NCBI GenBank assembly: GCA_029747015.1
Contig: JAKOGI010002204.1
Span: forward strand, 1 to 64,000
Direction of reading: 5' to 3'
Length of the DNA stretch: 64,000 nt
From: Carnegiea gigantea
Taxonomy: Eukaryota; Streptophyta; Magnoliopsida; Caryophyllales; Cactaceae
The position numbers and the translations under genes were made by a program. The first letter of the stretch is position 1. Each line of letters begins with the position of its first letter. The notes under the pieces are model-generated. The model saw only the letters and a program-made list of their open reading frames with translations. It had not been told where the DNA came from and made no database searches. Shown one piece after another: positions 13,201-25,200 of this stretch.

Positions 13201-16200
13201 ATCATATTATCTTAAGCTCCTCTCTAATTCTACCTTCGCTATGAAGTTTACATCTTTAGGGCGGTTCCCTTGGAAAATCATTTGGAAGACTTTAGCTCCC
13301 TTGAAGGTGTCAGTTTTGTGTGGAAAGCTTCGCATGGGAATATTTTGACATGTGATAATTTACAAAAGAAGGGAATTATTTTGGTGAACAGATGTTCTAT
13401 GTGCGAAGTGGATTTGGAGTCTCCTGATCACCTACTGCTACATTGTAAATTTGCAAAAGCTCTTTGGGAGTTATCCTTTAGTTGCTTGGAAGTCTCCTAG
13501 GTTGCTTCGAATTCTGTGAGGAATCATCTTTTGGCTTGGGATGGTGCTTTGGTAAGAAAGTTAAAGAGAGAAGCGTCTTATTGATCCCACATGCGATTTT
13601 TTGGACTATTTGACGAGAGAGAAACAAAAGAGTCTTTGAAGGAGAGGAGACGCCTCTTCAACGAATTAAAGATATTATTATCAAGACTCATTTTTTCTGG
13701 GAAAATGCTAACTTTTGTCAATCTCCTTTTGATGTAATTGATTTTGTGGATAGTTTCCATATTGGGTGTACATAACCCTTTTTTAGGAAGCCTACTTGTA
13801 TCCATCCATTTGTACATTGTTCAGTCTAATATATTTTACTCTTTTTCCTTATCAAAAAAAAAAAAAATGAATCACATTATCATTAGTTCGCTGAGCGGAC
13901 CGGCAAGAAAGTCCCCCAAGCATTAGGATTTAAAGTTCATGCATGCTGAATTCCCTCACAATCAGTCTCCTAGCTATGCCGTATGATAGTCCCTTTTTAA
14001 ATTGAATTATAAAGTCTCTATGCGCTCATTTTCCTTTGATCATTTACTGAATTCTAAGTTTATTCTAGGGGTAAGCAAGATTATCAGGTACCCAAGAATC
14101 TATTCGGAACCGATCAAACGGTTTCAGTTTCAATTCCGGTTCCTAAAAAAGAGAAATGTCTAATCGATTCCGGTTCCAGTTCTCAAAGAAATAATCGGAA
14201 CCTAGAACTGGTTTAAAGTGAGGAAAATGAATAAGTGCGTGAATTTTTACTAACTTCTCTTTTGTTTCTCTATTCTTTTTGTATTTGATTTTTTCCCCTA
14301 CAAAAATGACTATTCAAATAGTTAATTTATCACAATATCAGTTAATTTCTACAACTAATTGAAGAATGAATCATTATAATTTTCAAGCAACTAAGACAAA
14401 AAAATACAAACTTAATAAATACAAGACAAAGGTAGGAAAAGATCAAACAGCCCCTCTCCCACTTTTTTTTTTAAAAAAAAAATTCAGTTATTAGGTGCTA
14501 AAATTTCGACATTAGGTGCAGCGCATGCCCTATAATAGAATTAGAACCGGAACCTGAGGTTCCCGTTCCCAAAAGGTAGGAAGTGGTCCGGTTCCTAATT
14601 TTTTGAGTCGGTACCCAGAACCGCTCACCCTAGTTCATTCAGTACAGGCATAAATCTTTATAGAGTTTATGTTTCCTCACTTATGTTGTTTGAGTTATCT
14701 TTGCTATACGTTTCAGTACATAAATTGTTTAACGTTACAGAGGCGTAGTATTAGCATAACATTGTTTAAATGTTTGATGAAATTCCAGAATCCAACTACG
14801 TACATAAAAGTAAAATGGAACAGTTCCAACGTGGTATCTGATCAGCCCTGCAATCTTAAAGATGTCTTTGCATGCATTCAATGACAGTATAATAGGATGG
14901 TTATGGGAGAGAGAGGAAGGACAGGAATGGTACCATCTTACACTCTAGTGCCACCTTAGATGTCCTTCGGAACTCCATGATGGAGCAATGCAACTATTTG
15001 CCACATAAATATGACACAGTTATCAGGTTTGACATTTAATTTGCTAACCTGCTCTGCAAGTTTAAAGCTATGTGTTCGCATGTGTTCCATGCCAATGTAC
15101 AAGGCTGGCAAATGACACCTGGAAGGAAAAGAATATCAAGATTCAATCTAAGAATAATCTGCTGATAAGACAATTTCAGTATGCACAAAAGCATCTTAGT
15201 CTCAAACACACGAAGGCAAGCCTTGCAGTTGCAAAAGAAAGTGCATGGACAGGAAATTGAAGAAAAAAATACTACACAACCAAAGAAAATGCAACAAATA
15301 ATGGCTGTTTAATCATTGTACAACAAAACAGAGCAAAACTACACAAGTGACAAGAAGGCCCAAAAACCACCAGGGTGGAACCTCATAATAGCAGCACATC
15401 ACAGGCATTTTATTTACAAGTACTAGTAAACCACCGTATGCAGTGATGACGCAGGCATCAATATTGGCAAATAGAACATAGTTGAAATACCAAAGTGACA
15501 CTAACATCATTGTCAGCATACAAATGAAATTTAAAACCAGGTAAGGTGGAATCTTACAAAATGGAATACCCTTTATCAAAGACTGAGCTCAATTAATATA
15601 GCAATTGCATGTTATTTCAACGAACAGCAAAGTCCAATGCATAATGCTAACAGATAAATGGTCACAAGAGATAGCAATATTGGCAACACCACAAATTACA
15701 GCAGTTCAAAGATCATAAATACTACCCAGGGAACAAACGAGCAGCAGTGCGATAGGACAGCATTGCTTGGTCACCTTCTTCTAGTGCAGCATATGCATTC
15801 CCTTGACCCATCCAAGCAGCCAAAAATGTCCCTTCTAGATTTACAGCCTTGCTGTGGAATTTTTTTTTAAAAAAAAAAATCAGATGTCTTTCTGGATTTG
15901 ACCAACTTCGACACCAAGATATGCACAGCAATATGAACAAAAATCAAGTGAATAATGGATGACTAAATCTACAGCAACATTATGCACTTTTCAGAAGTGT
16001 AGAAGACCATTTATACACACCAATTTCAAACATATTAGAGAAGCAGTTGTCACGGTCATCTGTTACAATAGAATACAGCGCCAGAGAGACCCCTTTCACA
16101 GCATTGGCTCAGGTACATCGCTGACCCCTTACTGAGCGGCCACACTACCCACAATTATGAAGAAATCCACACAATAAAGGGGGCATACCCCTGATTTCAA

Positions 16201-19200
16201 ACCATGCAAAGACAGACTTGTAACCCCTTGATTTTCATGTTTCCATGAGCCCCTCCTTATTGAATTGACTCCATCCCCAAATCTGCTATCCCAGTACCTG
16301 CAGTAATATGGAGCTTACAAGACAGAACCAACCCAAACCTCACATCTCACCTCTAGGTTGTTTGATGGGAGAGGTGCAGCTTTCAGCAGGACTCACCCTA
16401 CTACAGGCCGTTGCAGGGAGAGGTGTGATTCAAGCAGGTCACCCGATAGAGGAACTATTTCCATTGTATCCAAAAAATAAAGGGTCATTGCTTACAATCC
16501 CTCAACCCAACCAAAAAAAAAAAGGAAACAATTTAATGAAACATTTCGCCTTACTTCGCCATTAATCCAAAGCTTAAAAGTGTCATCCACTTTCGAAGTA
16601 GTTCCAAGATGCTTACAAAAGGATGCGAAAGAATAATATATCCGGTTATGATTTCCTTTAGTATTATTATAATTATACATCCACAAGTGCACACATATGT
16701 GTGTATGAGCACCTGTGTTTGCGTGCGCGGGCCACTGTTATTTTTGTATTTTAGATTTTGCATTGTCCCAAAACACTGTCATATTTAATTACTTAAATTG
16801 GAATATTAAATAGTTAGAAACCTTTACCCCTAATGAATCGCAACTTTCAATAGCTAGGCAATGAATAAAGTTATGAGATTCACGTAATTAATGCTTCTTT
16901 GGCGTTACAATTGCAGAGATGGAAAAGGTATTTTAGGGATAACAATTGTTTATATAGGCCAACTGTAGCGATAGATGCACTCTTAAAACACAGATTTTAT
17001 CAAGTACGTTAGTATTAGTGGCATGGAAGGAGTATATGTAGGAAGATAGACCTTCAACAAATATAACAATTTCAACATGAAAATAACCATTTACTGCCGT
17101 TTGGCAATCTACATGATACAAGGAAAGTCAATTTAGCATATAGAGAACTATGAGGCTAATTCCTCTCTAAAATCAGAATGGTCACAAGTGATTTGCTGCA
17201 TCAGCCAACATTCTCACGTTCAACAGACACGACCTGAACCCTCACAAACTGCCACGGTTAACTACTATATGACAATGGTTCTCATGATGCAAGTAAAAAA
17301 GCATGGGCTTTCTGAACATTAGGAATGCAGGGCGACCTCAAATGGCGTGAGCCGCAAGTTGGCTAGATCTGTACCTTTTGTTATGAGAAAACGCTCAACC
17401 TACAAATCCCCACCAAAGGATACAACGTAGTTAAGTAGCGGATAATTAATTCTATGTGAAAAGATCAGAGGATAGTTTATCTTCCACCACAATAGGAATA
17501 AAAACATAGATAAAGAAGTCCATTTTGACCATTGTTTATACCTCTTCAAAGTTAAGCATATTTATCATCTTTGCTTTTCTTTGTAGTGAGAAGTGATACC
17601 TAAAATATCGGCGTGATTGATCATACTTCTTGATGCAATAATAGTAGCATCCAACAGCAAACCATGACAGGGCCCTGCAGAAAAGACAAATCAAAATCAT
17701 GTATTGTTCACAGCCAAACACACAGATTGAACCACAAAGAGCATTGTTCTTAGACTTGTCCACTACATAGTGCCCTTGCATATTCTAACTTTAAAAGTTC
17801 TAATAAATTCTCACTTTCTTCCATATGATCAGTATCATACAATTTGTTGACGCTATTAATAATGGTCCAATTTTAAGAAATATGGTAATTTAAATTTCAA
17901 AGAAAAATAAGAGGCAAGTCAATCTTAAATGAAAAGTTTACAACCAAATTATTTGAAGAACTGACTTAAAAACAGTGGTCAATTTATAACAAATGCATAT
18001 TGGTGAGAGTATCCAAGCTAGCCTGGCTAGGAGACCTTGACAGTGAAACAATTCCTAGTTTACTTTGCACTGGTTTTTAAAAATATTTCTGGAGACACGG
18101 AACAAGTACATGCTCAATGTGCCTTCACAAGGAGGACATGATGTACCACGTCCTTGCCCATTGCCCTTGGTCACTTCGCTTTGGCATTGATCTACTATGA
18201 TGGGGGTTTACTTGGTTTCAATCCTCGAAAGTTAAAGATGTGTTGGTGACTTAGAGAAGAGACTGAAGAAGAGTTGAGTTTTTGTCCATCAGTCTCTTGG
18301 TTCAGGGCTTGCAAGGAGAGGAATCATTGGATTTTTAAGAACAAAGCTATGTCCTATAAGATTTCAAGCTCTACTTTTTCGAGAATTTTGTATAGCTGAA
18401 GTCATCTGCTCATTAGTCAATGACATTTGACTTGAATTTGATAAACAATATTATGCATTAGCGCCTAAGGGCATGATTTTTTTTGTGATTGCCCTTTGTA
18501 CATAGGCTTAGTTTAAAAAAGCCCACCTGAGGCACGCCTAGGCGCGCCTCGGCGTGAGGCTACCAGGACAGCGCCTCGGAGGGGATGAGGTGCGCCTCAA
18601 GGATGCGAGGCTATATCTTCCCCCTTTTTCTTTTTTTTTCCTTAGCCTTGCCTTTACCTTTTTTCTTCTTTTCCTTCCTTGGGAGCTAAAAGGTGAGCTA
18701 AACTTGTACCGTAAGTACGTGCGTTGGAGAACTACGATGATAAAATAACATATCTTAAGGTTATTTGTGGTGTTAGTATTCATATTGATATCTAATCACA
18801 TTTTTAATGCATTTATCTAACTTGTTTATGTAAAATATGCTTTGTGAAATATGATGTGAAATACTTCCAAAAAAAAAAATTGCATAGAAGTGCGCCTCGC
18901 ATCCATGATGAGTGCGCTTTTGCCTCGCGCCTTGCGACTCACACTTAGTTTGAAAAGGCGCAGGTGAGGCGCGCCTAGGCGAGAGGCGCACGGGCTGGCG
19001 CCTCACCCACACCCAGGCGACGCCCATTCCTGAAGCCACGCGAGGCGTGCGCCTTATGGCGCCTCACACCGAGGCGCAAGGCGAGCCAGGCGCGCGCCCA
19101 GAGGAACTTAAGGCTTCCTTCGAAAAAAAAAGGAAAGAATTGGAAGAAAACACTTAAAGCTTGCCTCGGCTACCTTCTTCAGCCTCTCAACTGAACTGTG

Positions 19201-22200
19201 CTCAACCATTCGAAACCCTAGAGGCCTCAACTCTTCTCAGTCGAAGCCTTCATCTCAGTCGATCAGGTATGTGTATGCTTTCTCTTCTTCTCTTCTTCGT
19301 CCTGCTATTCTTCTTCTCTTCTTCGTGCTGCTATGCTTCTTCTCTGCTACAGTCGACCAGCCGGCCATGGCTGTGTTGCCTTCTTCTCCTTTTTTTTTCC
19401 GTTTTTCTCTCTCCCCTAAGCTCTCATCCTCTCTTTCGGCGTTCTCTGTCTCTGTTCGAGCCATTTTCATCATCTTTCCTCCCTTGTTTTCAGGTTACTG
19501 ACTTCTCCAGTTCTCCTCCTCTGTTCTGTCTATCGGGTTCCTCAGGTCAGGTGCTCTGTTCGAGCCTTCTTCAGCAGCAATATCACGTTTTGGTAGAAAT
19601 GTGATTTTTTTTTTTTGTTAAATTTGCAACAACTAAATTTTCCATTTTGTGGTCAGTGGAATTTTTTTTTTTGCTGGGCAGGGCAGGGCAGGGCAGGGCA
19701 GGGTAGAAATGTGATTATTTTTTTGTTAAATTCAGCAGTCCTCTGTTTTGTCTTTTTTTTTTTTGGTGTAAAATGCAATTAGTGATTAGTGTCTCACTAA
19801 CTATTTGCTTAATTGCTATGGAATTTTAGTTCGAGAGTTGAAACGGTGAGTTAAATGGAGGATTCAAACCCAACCGGTAACACTTCCGGTTCGGGTTCGG
19901 GTTCGGCTTCCTCTAAATCGTTAGACCCCGGAAGGAAGTATGGGAAGCAAGATCCAACAAATAGAAATAATTTCTTTTGCAATTTTTGCGGAGTGAGAAC
20001 CACCGGGGTTGTTTTCCGACTAAAACAACATCTAGTTGGTGGGCATCGAAACACACTAGCTTGTCAAAGGGTTCCCGAGCATGTTAAGAAAGAAATCCAA
20101 GATTACATGGACCTTAAAAAGGCGAGTAAAGAAGCCTATGATATGTCTAAACGCTTGCCACAAAGCTATTTTGATGAAGAAGATGATGATAATGAGTGTG
20201 TTGAGATGCCTAAGGGAGGAAAATTCACAAGTGGTGGGTCAAAAGGTAGTAATAGCATGCCTTCAAAGAGATCAAAGACAAAAGGTCCAATAGATATGTT
20301 CTTTACTCCTAATCCCGCAGATGTTGTGAAGGCAAGAAAGGAAGGGAAGGATCAAGGAAGGCAAAAGACTTTAAATGAGATGTGTAGGAAAGATCTAAGG
20401 AACAAAGTTTGTATGGATATTGCTAGATTCTTCTATGATGGTGCTATTCCTTTTAACTAACTTACACTTGATAGTTTTCAAGTCATGTGTGAGTCTATTG
20501 GTCAATTTGGCCCGGGGTTAAAACCACCTTCAATGTATGAGGCAAGGATTCCTCTCCTCAAAAAAGAAGTGGAGGATACCGAGAAAGCAATGGTAGAGAA
20601 CAAGAAAGAATGGGCTCAAAAGGGTTGTTCAATATTATCTGATGGATGGTGTAATTCCACGGTTCAAAAAGACATTGTTAACTTTCTTGTGAACTCTCCT
20701 AAGGGTTCGGTCTTTATTAGATCGATGGATGTTTCCGATGTTGTGAAGGATGCAAATCTTCTATTCAAAATTCTTGATGATTTGGTGGAGGAAATTGGAG
20801 AGGAGAATGTGGTCCAAGTGGTGACTGACAATGCATCTAATTATGTCAAGGCAAGTAAGAATTCTTCTCTAAAAGTTTTGAATGACTTGAATTAGTTTTT
20901 TGCCTTTTTGGTTACATTTTTAGTTTCTTACTTTCTTACATCATTCTTGTTAAAATAAATTTATGTAGGGAAGTTGCTAATGGCTAAGAGGCCACATCTA
21001 TATTGGACTCCATGTGCCGCACATTGTCTTGACCTCATCTTGGAAGATATTGGAAATGAAGTTCCAAAGGTCAAGATTGCATTAAAGAAGAGCATGTTCA
21101 TCAATGCTTACATCCATAGCTCCGTTCCTCTTCTTAACATAATGAGGCGGTTCACGAGTCAAAAAAATTTGCATAGACCGGCTATCACAAGATTTGCCAC
21201 TTCCTTCATCACTCTTTCTTCTTTTCACAAGCAAAGAAATGCGTTGAGGAAGATGGTAACTTCATAAGAATGGAATGAGAGCAAATGGTCTAAGGAAGCA
21301 AAAGGGAAGAAGATGGCATCCTACATTTTACAAGAGAGCTATTGGAAGAATGTTCTTTATTCTCTTAAGTTGACAAGCCCTCTTGTTAAGGTTCTTCGGA
21401 TTGTTGATGGAGAAAAGAAGCCTCCAATGGGTTATATTTATGAGGCCATGGATAGAGCTAAGGAAGCCATTGCTTAAAGCTTTGGACATAAAGAGGAGAA
21501 TTATGAAATGGCATTCAAGTTTATTGATACACGATGGGAATGCCAACTTCACCAACCTTCGCATGCGGCCGGGCATTTTCTAAATCCGGAAATTTATTAT
21601 TCAAACCCAAGCATCGAAGATTGCAGGGAAGTTGTCCAAGGTTTATATGATTGCATAGCAAGGTTGGTTCCGGATTTGGCAATTCAAGATAAGATTCTCC
21701 AAGAATTAAACTTGTACAAAAATACTCAAGGCCTCTTTGGGATGAACATGGCTAAAAGACAAAAGAATGCAGTAGCTCCCGGTAAGAATATTAGATAAGT
21801 TTGCCTATATATTTTTCTCTTTCGTTTCCTTAAAATATTATAATCGAAGATAACTTTTCAATTTTATTTTCTACTAGCTGATTGGTGGAGTAATTACGGA
21901 GCTGAAGCACCTAATTTGAAGAAGTTTGCCATTCGTGTTCTTAGCCTCACTTGTAGTGCAACCGGGTGTGAAAGGAACTGGGGTGTGTTTCAACACGTAA
22001 GTTGGAAAAATCGAACGTTAATCCTTTTGATAATTTATCGTTTACATTTATTAATATTTAATAATGAAGTCTAATGAAACCTATTTTCTTGTTACCAGCT
22101 TCATACCAAAAAGAGAAATCGATTAGCCCAGTCTCGCTTGAATGACTTGGTTTTTGTCAAAGCGAATCGTGCTTTGAAGCGTAGACGTGAAGAGAGTACC

Positions 22201-25200
22201 TCCATGGATCCCATCCTCTTAAAGGACATTGATGAAAGTAATGAGTGATTGCTTGGAAGGATGGATGGTGATTCAGATGATGATACTCTTGTATTTGAGG
22301 ATGATAATTTGACATGGGCTGCTGTTGCCCGAGCCTCCGGGGCAGATGAGCCTAATTATTACACTAGACGTAGAACATCTCAAAGAAGCACCACTAAGCA
22401 AGGCTCTATGTCTAACAAGGATAAAGGAAAGGCTCCTGCTTCATCTTCTAGGCCTCGTGGACGATTTCAATTAGTTGATGAAGATGAAGATGAGGATGAC
22501 GATGAGAATGTTGCAGAGTAACAAGAGGAGAAGGAAGAGGACATAGGAGATGACGATGTTGGTGGATTTGATGATGTTGATCCTGAGCATGTGGTGTTGG
22601 ATGATGATGATGATGACGACGTTGTCTAGTTGATCTTAGATTGCTTTAAGAACTATGTTATATGTTCATTTTTTCTTTCATGACTATGCTTGTTTCTTTG
22701 TTTCTAAACTTCTACTAAGTTCTTGTGTGTGTGTTTTCACTTTTTAGAATATTATTACGCTAAATTACCGTCTTGTGGACTATTTGCGATACTTTTGGTG
22801 CTTATATTGATGTCTAATTCTTCTTTGATGTCACTATTTTACTCAATTATCATAAATAAGTCATGAAAACTGCTTTCAAACCTTTTTTTAGCTAAAAAAA
22901 GGTTCGCGTCCTTGAGGCGGGCGCCTTCGCTTCGCGCCTCAGGACCCTTTGCGCCTCAGTGCGCCTCGCGCTTTTTCAAACTAAGGACTCACACTTTGGG
23001 ACCCTATGCGCCTCAGTGCGCCTCGCGCTTTTTAAAACTAAGTACATAGGTAACATCTTAGTTTTAAAAGGCGCGCTGAGGCGCAGAGGGTCCCAAAGAG
23101 CAAGGCATGAGGCAAAGGCGCACGCATCACAGGACAAATGCGAGGCGCACTTCTGTGCAAAATTATTTAGAAGTCATTCACATTTTATAGAACATATTTT
23201 GTTAGAAACAAGTTAGATAAATGCATTAAAAAAGTGATTAGACATCAATATAACTACTAACACTAGAAATAACATTAAGATACGTTATCTTATAATCATA
23301 GTTCCCCAAAGCGGGCACTTACTATACAAGCATAGCTCACCTTCTAACTCTTAAGGAAAGAAAAGAAGAGAAAAGGTAAACACAAGGCCAAGCAAAAGAA
23401 GGAAAAGCGGGAAGGAAAAGCGGGTAGATATAGCCTTGCAGGTAACCTCACGCTAAGGCGCGCCTAGGGGTGCACCAGGCGGGCTTTTTTAAACTAAGGA
23501 TAACATGCTGTTGGTGTCATTATAATACAAATTTTTGATTCCTTCTCAAAAAAAGGGGAAATTTCTTTCATCTTCATTGCCTTTCAGAAATTCATTGACC
23601 ACCAAAAATGATGCATAATGATTAATGATTTAATGATGACAGCCATGCCCTTGTCTAGCTTACTCATGCTCTTTTCTTATCATTATGTGACCTCACCTCA
23701 GTGTAATGTCAATTGGCAACGTTCATTGTGTTCCTTTTCCTTGAGGTGAGCTATGTATAAAGTTCTAATTCGATGAACAATTTATCAATTACTAATTTTC
23801 ACATAGTTATTATATGCTAATTAATATTTATTAGTTTCGTTGTTTGCTACTTACCATTATTATCCTATTCCTTACCTTACTTCCTTCGACAATTTTTTCT
23901 TACAAAAGGTTTTAATATGAAAAAACGTGAAGGGGGGGGGACCTGTTTTAACCCAAATTAAAAAAAAAATTAAAAAAAAGTTAGCGGGCCTTTTATAATC
24001 AACCTTCCAAGCTAAGGTTGCCCATACGTAGATCCCCCATACCTTGCTCATATGGAATGTACATTCGGTATTGTCAATTGTTGTTGTATCTCCACATAAA
24101 TCAATGTAAAAATATTAAGCCATAAGTCATAGAAATTTGAGCATGGGATGAGCAGTTTACATACAGGTATTGAACATGAAAGGTTGGAGTATTAGCAGGG
24201 GAGAAACATATATGCAGTAGTATAAAGAATCAAACTGAATTTGAAAAGCCAATCATCAAGGAACTAATTCTACAACACTCACAAAGGGAATTCTACAAAA
24301 TTAAAAAAGGGGAGTAAGTTTACTTTGTCCCCTACTTTTAGTTTCTGCTTTGATCTAACTTAATAACTTTTTTTTGTTTAAAATTTCCCAAGTCAGCAGT
24401 TAACAAACGGACTGATAATTGTTTCCCACCTCAGTCACCATGTTTGGCTCTATACCTTCGATAATTTTTTTTTTTTTTTTTTTTTGGGTTGTGTATTGCG
24501 TGTCGTGCGTGCACGCGTGCAGGCACATGTGTGTGTCCATATCATTCTTCTACCAATGCCAAGCAGTCATGGATTTACTCACACATTAACAGGAAAGAAT
24601 TCAGAGGAATCCTAACCAGTTAAATAGGGGAAATGGAGAGAAAGAAGCAAGGATATATGCTCAAAGAAAAGTGAAGTATTGCAAGAATAGGCATGAAATT
24701 TATAATCTCATTCTTGTGAAGCAACTAGTATTGGCAGGTGGTTTAGGTGTGAGGGAGGGACTTACTGCTCTGTAACGAGGCTCTTCTTGGTAATTGGTTA
24801 CGGAGATTTATCAACCAGAATGGCAATCTCTGGATAAGGTGCTTACCATCAAATACGGTGAAATTGGCTCCTTCGACATCGAATGGCTCCTATGGGTGCA
24901 GTCTTTGCAGGTATACCTCTAAAGGTTGAAAGATTCCACACTTTTCCTTTTAGGTAAGTGATGGTCCTACCATATTTTCTTGGCACAATCATTGGTTTAA
25001 TGAGCCTCCTTTGAGAAAGCTTTTCCTTGCTCTAATGCTTCTGTTGTTGATTATTTGGAGCAAGTGTCCAGTATTAACGAGGCCAAACTAGGGGGGCTCT
25101 CTCTTAATATGGTGAGATGGGAACTAAATACTAATCCCAGTTCAGTCTTATTATTTTAAGCTCCTACATTTGAATTATTCGTCATCCCAGGCTCGTTTTG

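Larger units (their letters stand above)
8502..13866 (+). mobile_element. L1-type LINE (copy A) with perfect 19-bp target duplication
   Basis: The direct repeat ATGAATCACATTATCATTA lies at 8483-8501 and again at 13867-13885, immediately after the poly(A) tail. Between them are a GC-rich 5' UTR with a GA microsatellite (8502-9110), decayed ORF1 and decayed ORF2, and a 3' end reading CTTATC plus A-run. It is collinear with the LINE at 29340-35414 but lacks about 650 bp across the ORF1/ORF2 junction. The element is opposite to APC6. Confidence 0.95.
8038..15048 (-). other. APC6 intron 11 (7011 bp)
   Basis: About 85% of this intron is two insertions: an L1-type LINE (8502-13866, antisense to the gene) and a 567-bp hAT-like element (14066-14632). 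Confidence 0.85.
18944..22985 (+). mobile_element. 4.04-kb hAT transposon with 8-bp target duplication
   Basis: The termini CTTAGTTTGAAAAGGCG and CGCTTTTTCAAACTAAG are inverted repeats. The duplication GACTCACA lies at 18936-18943 and 22986-22993, inside MITE copy 1. GC-rich GGCGCGCCT-type subterminal repeats occupy both ends (18950-19110, 22900-22985). A pyrimidine-rich leader (19160-19600) precedes the transposase. It shares ends with the non-autonomous copies in this window, so it is probably a decayed master copy of that family. Confidence 0.92.
18507..23042. mobile_element. MITE copy 1 (hAT family), interrupted by autonomous-type hAT
   Basis: Ends CTTAGTTTAAAAAAGC and GCTTTTTAAAACTAAG. 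The 8-bp flank TACATAGG occurs at 18499-18506 and 23043-23050. The MITE consists of 18507-18943 plus 22994-23042 (about 490 bp); the rest is the hAT element inserted into it. Its left part is the reverse complement of MITE copy 2 at 23057-23498. Confidence 0.88.
18060..23558 (+). mobile_element. 5'-truncated LINE tail split by two later insertions
   Basis: The piece 18060-18506 contains a decayed zf-RVT/C-terminal stretch ([22 protein letters not shown]) and 3'-UTR sequence related to the LINE tail near 36750-36860. The match continues only after the insertions, at 23499-23558 (GGTGTCATTATAATACAA... CTCAAAAAAA). The intervening DNA is therefore inserted. The left boundary is approximate. Antisense to APC6. 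Confidence 0.75.

Noticed and set aside
19161..19604. 147-codon Leu/Ser-rich frame
   Set aside because: It lies in the pyrimidine-rich leader of the hAT element; composition alone gives the open frame.
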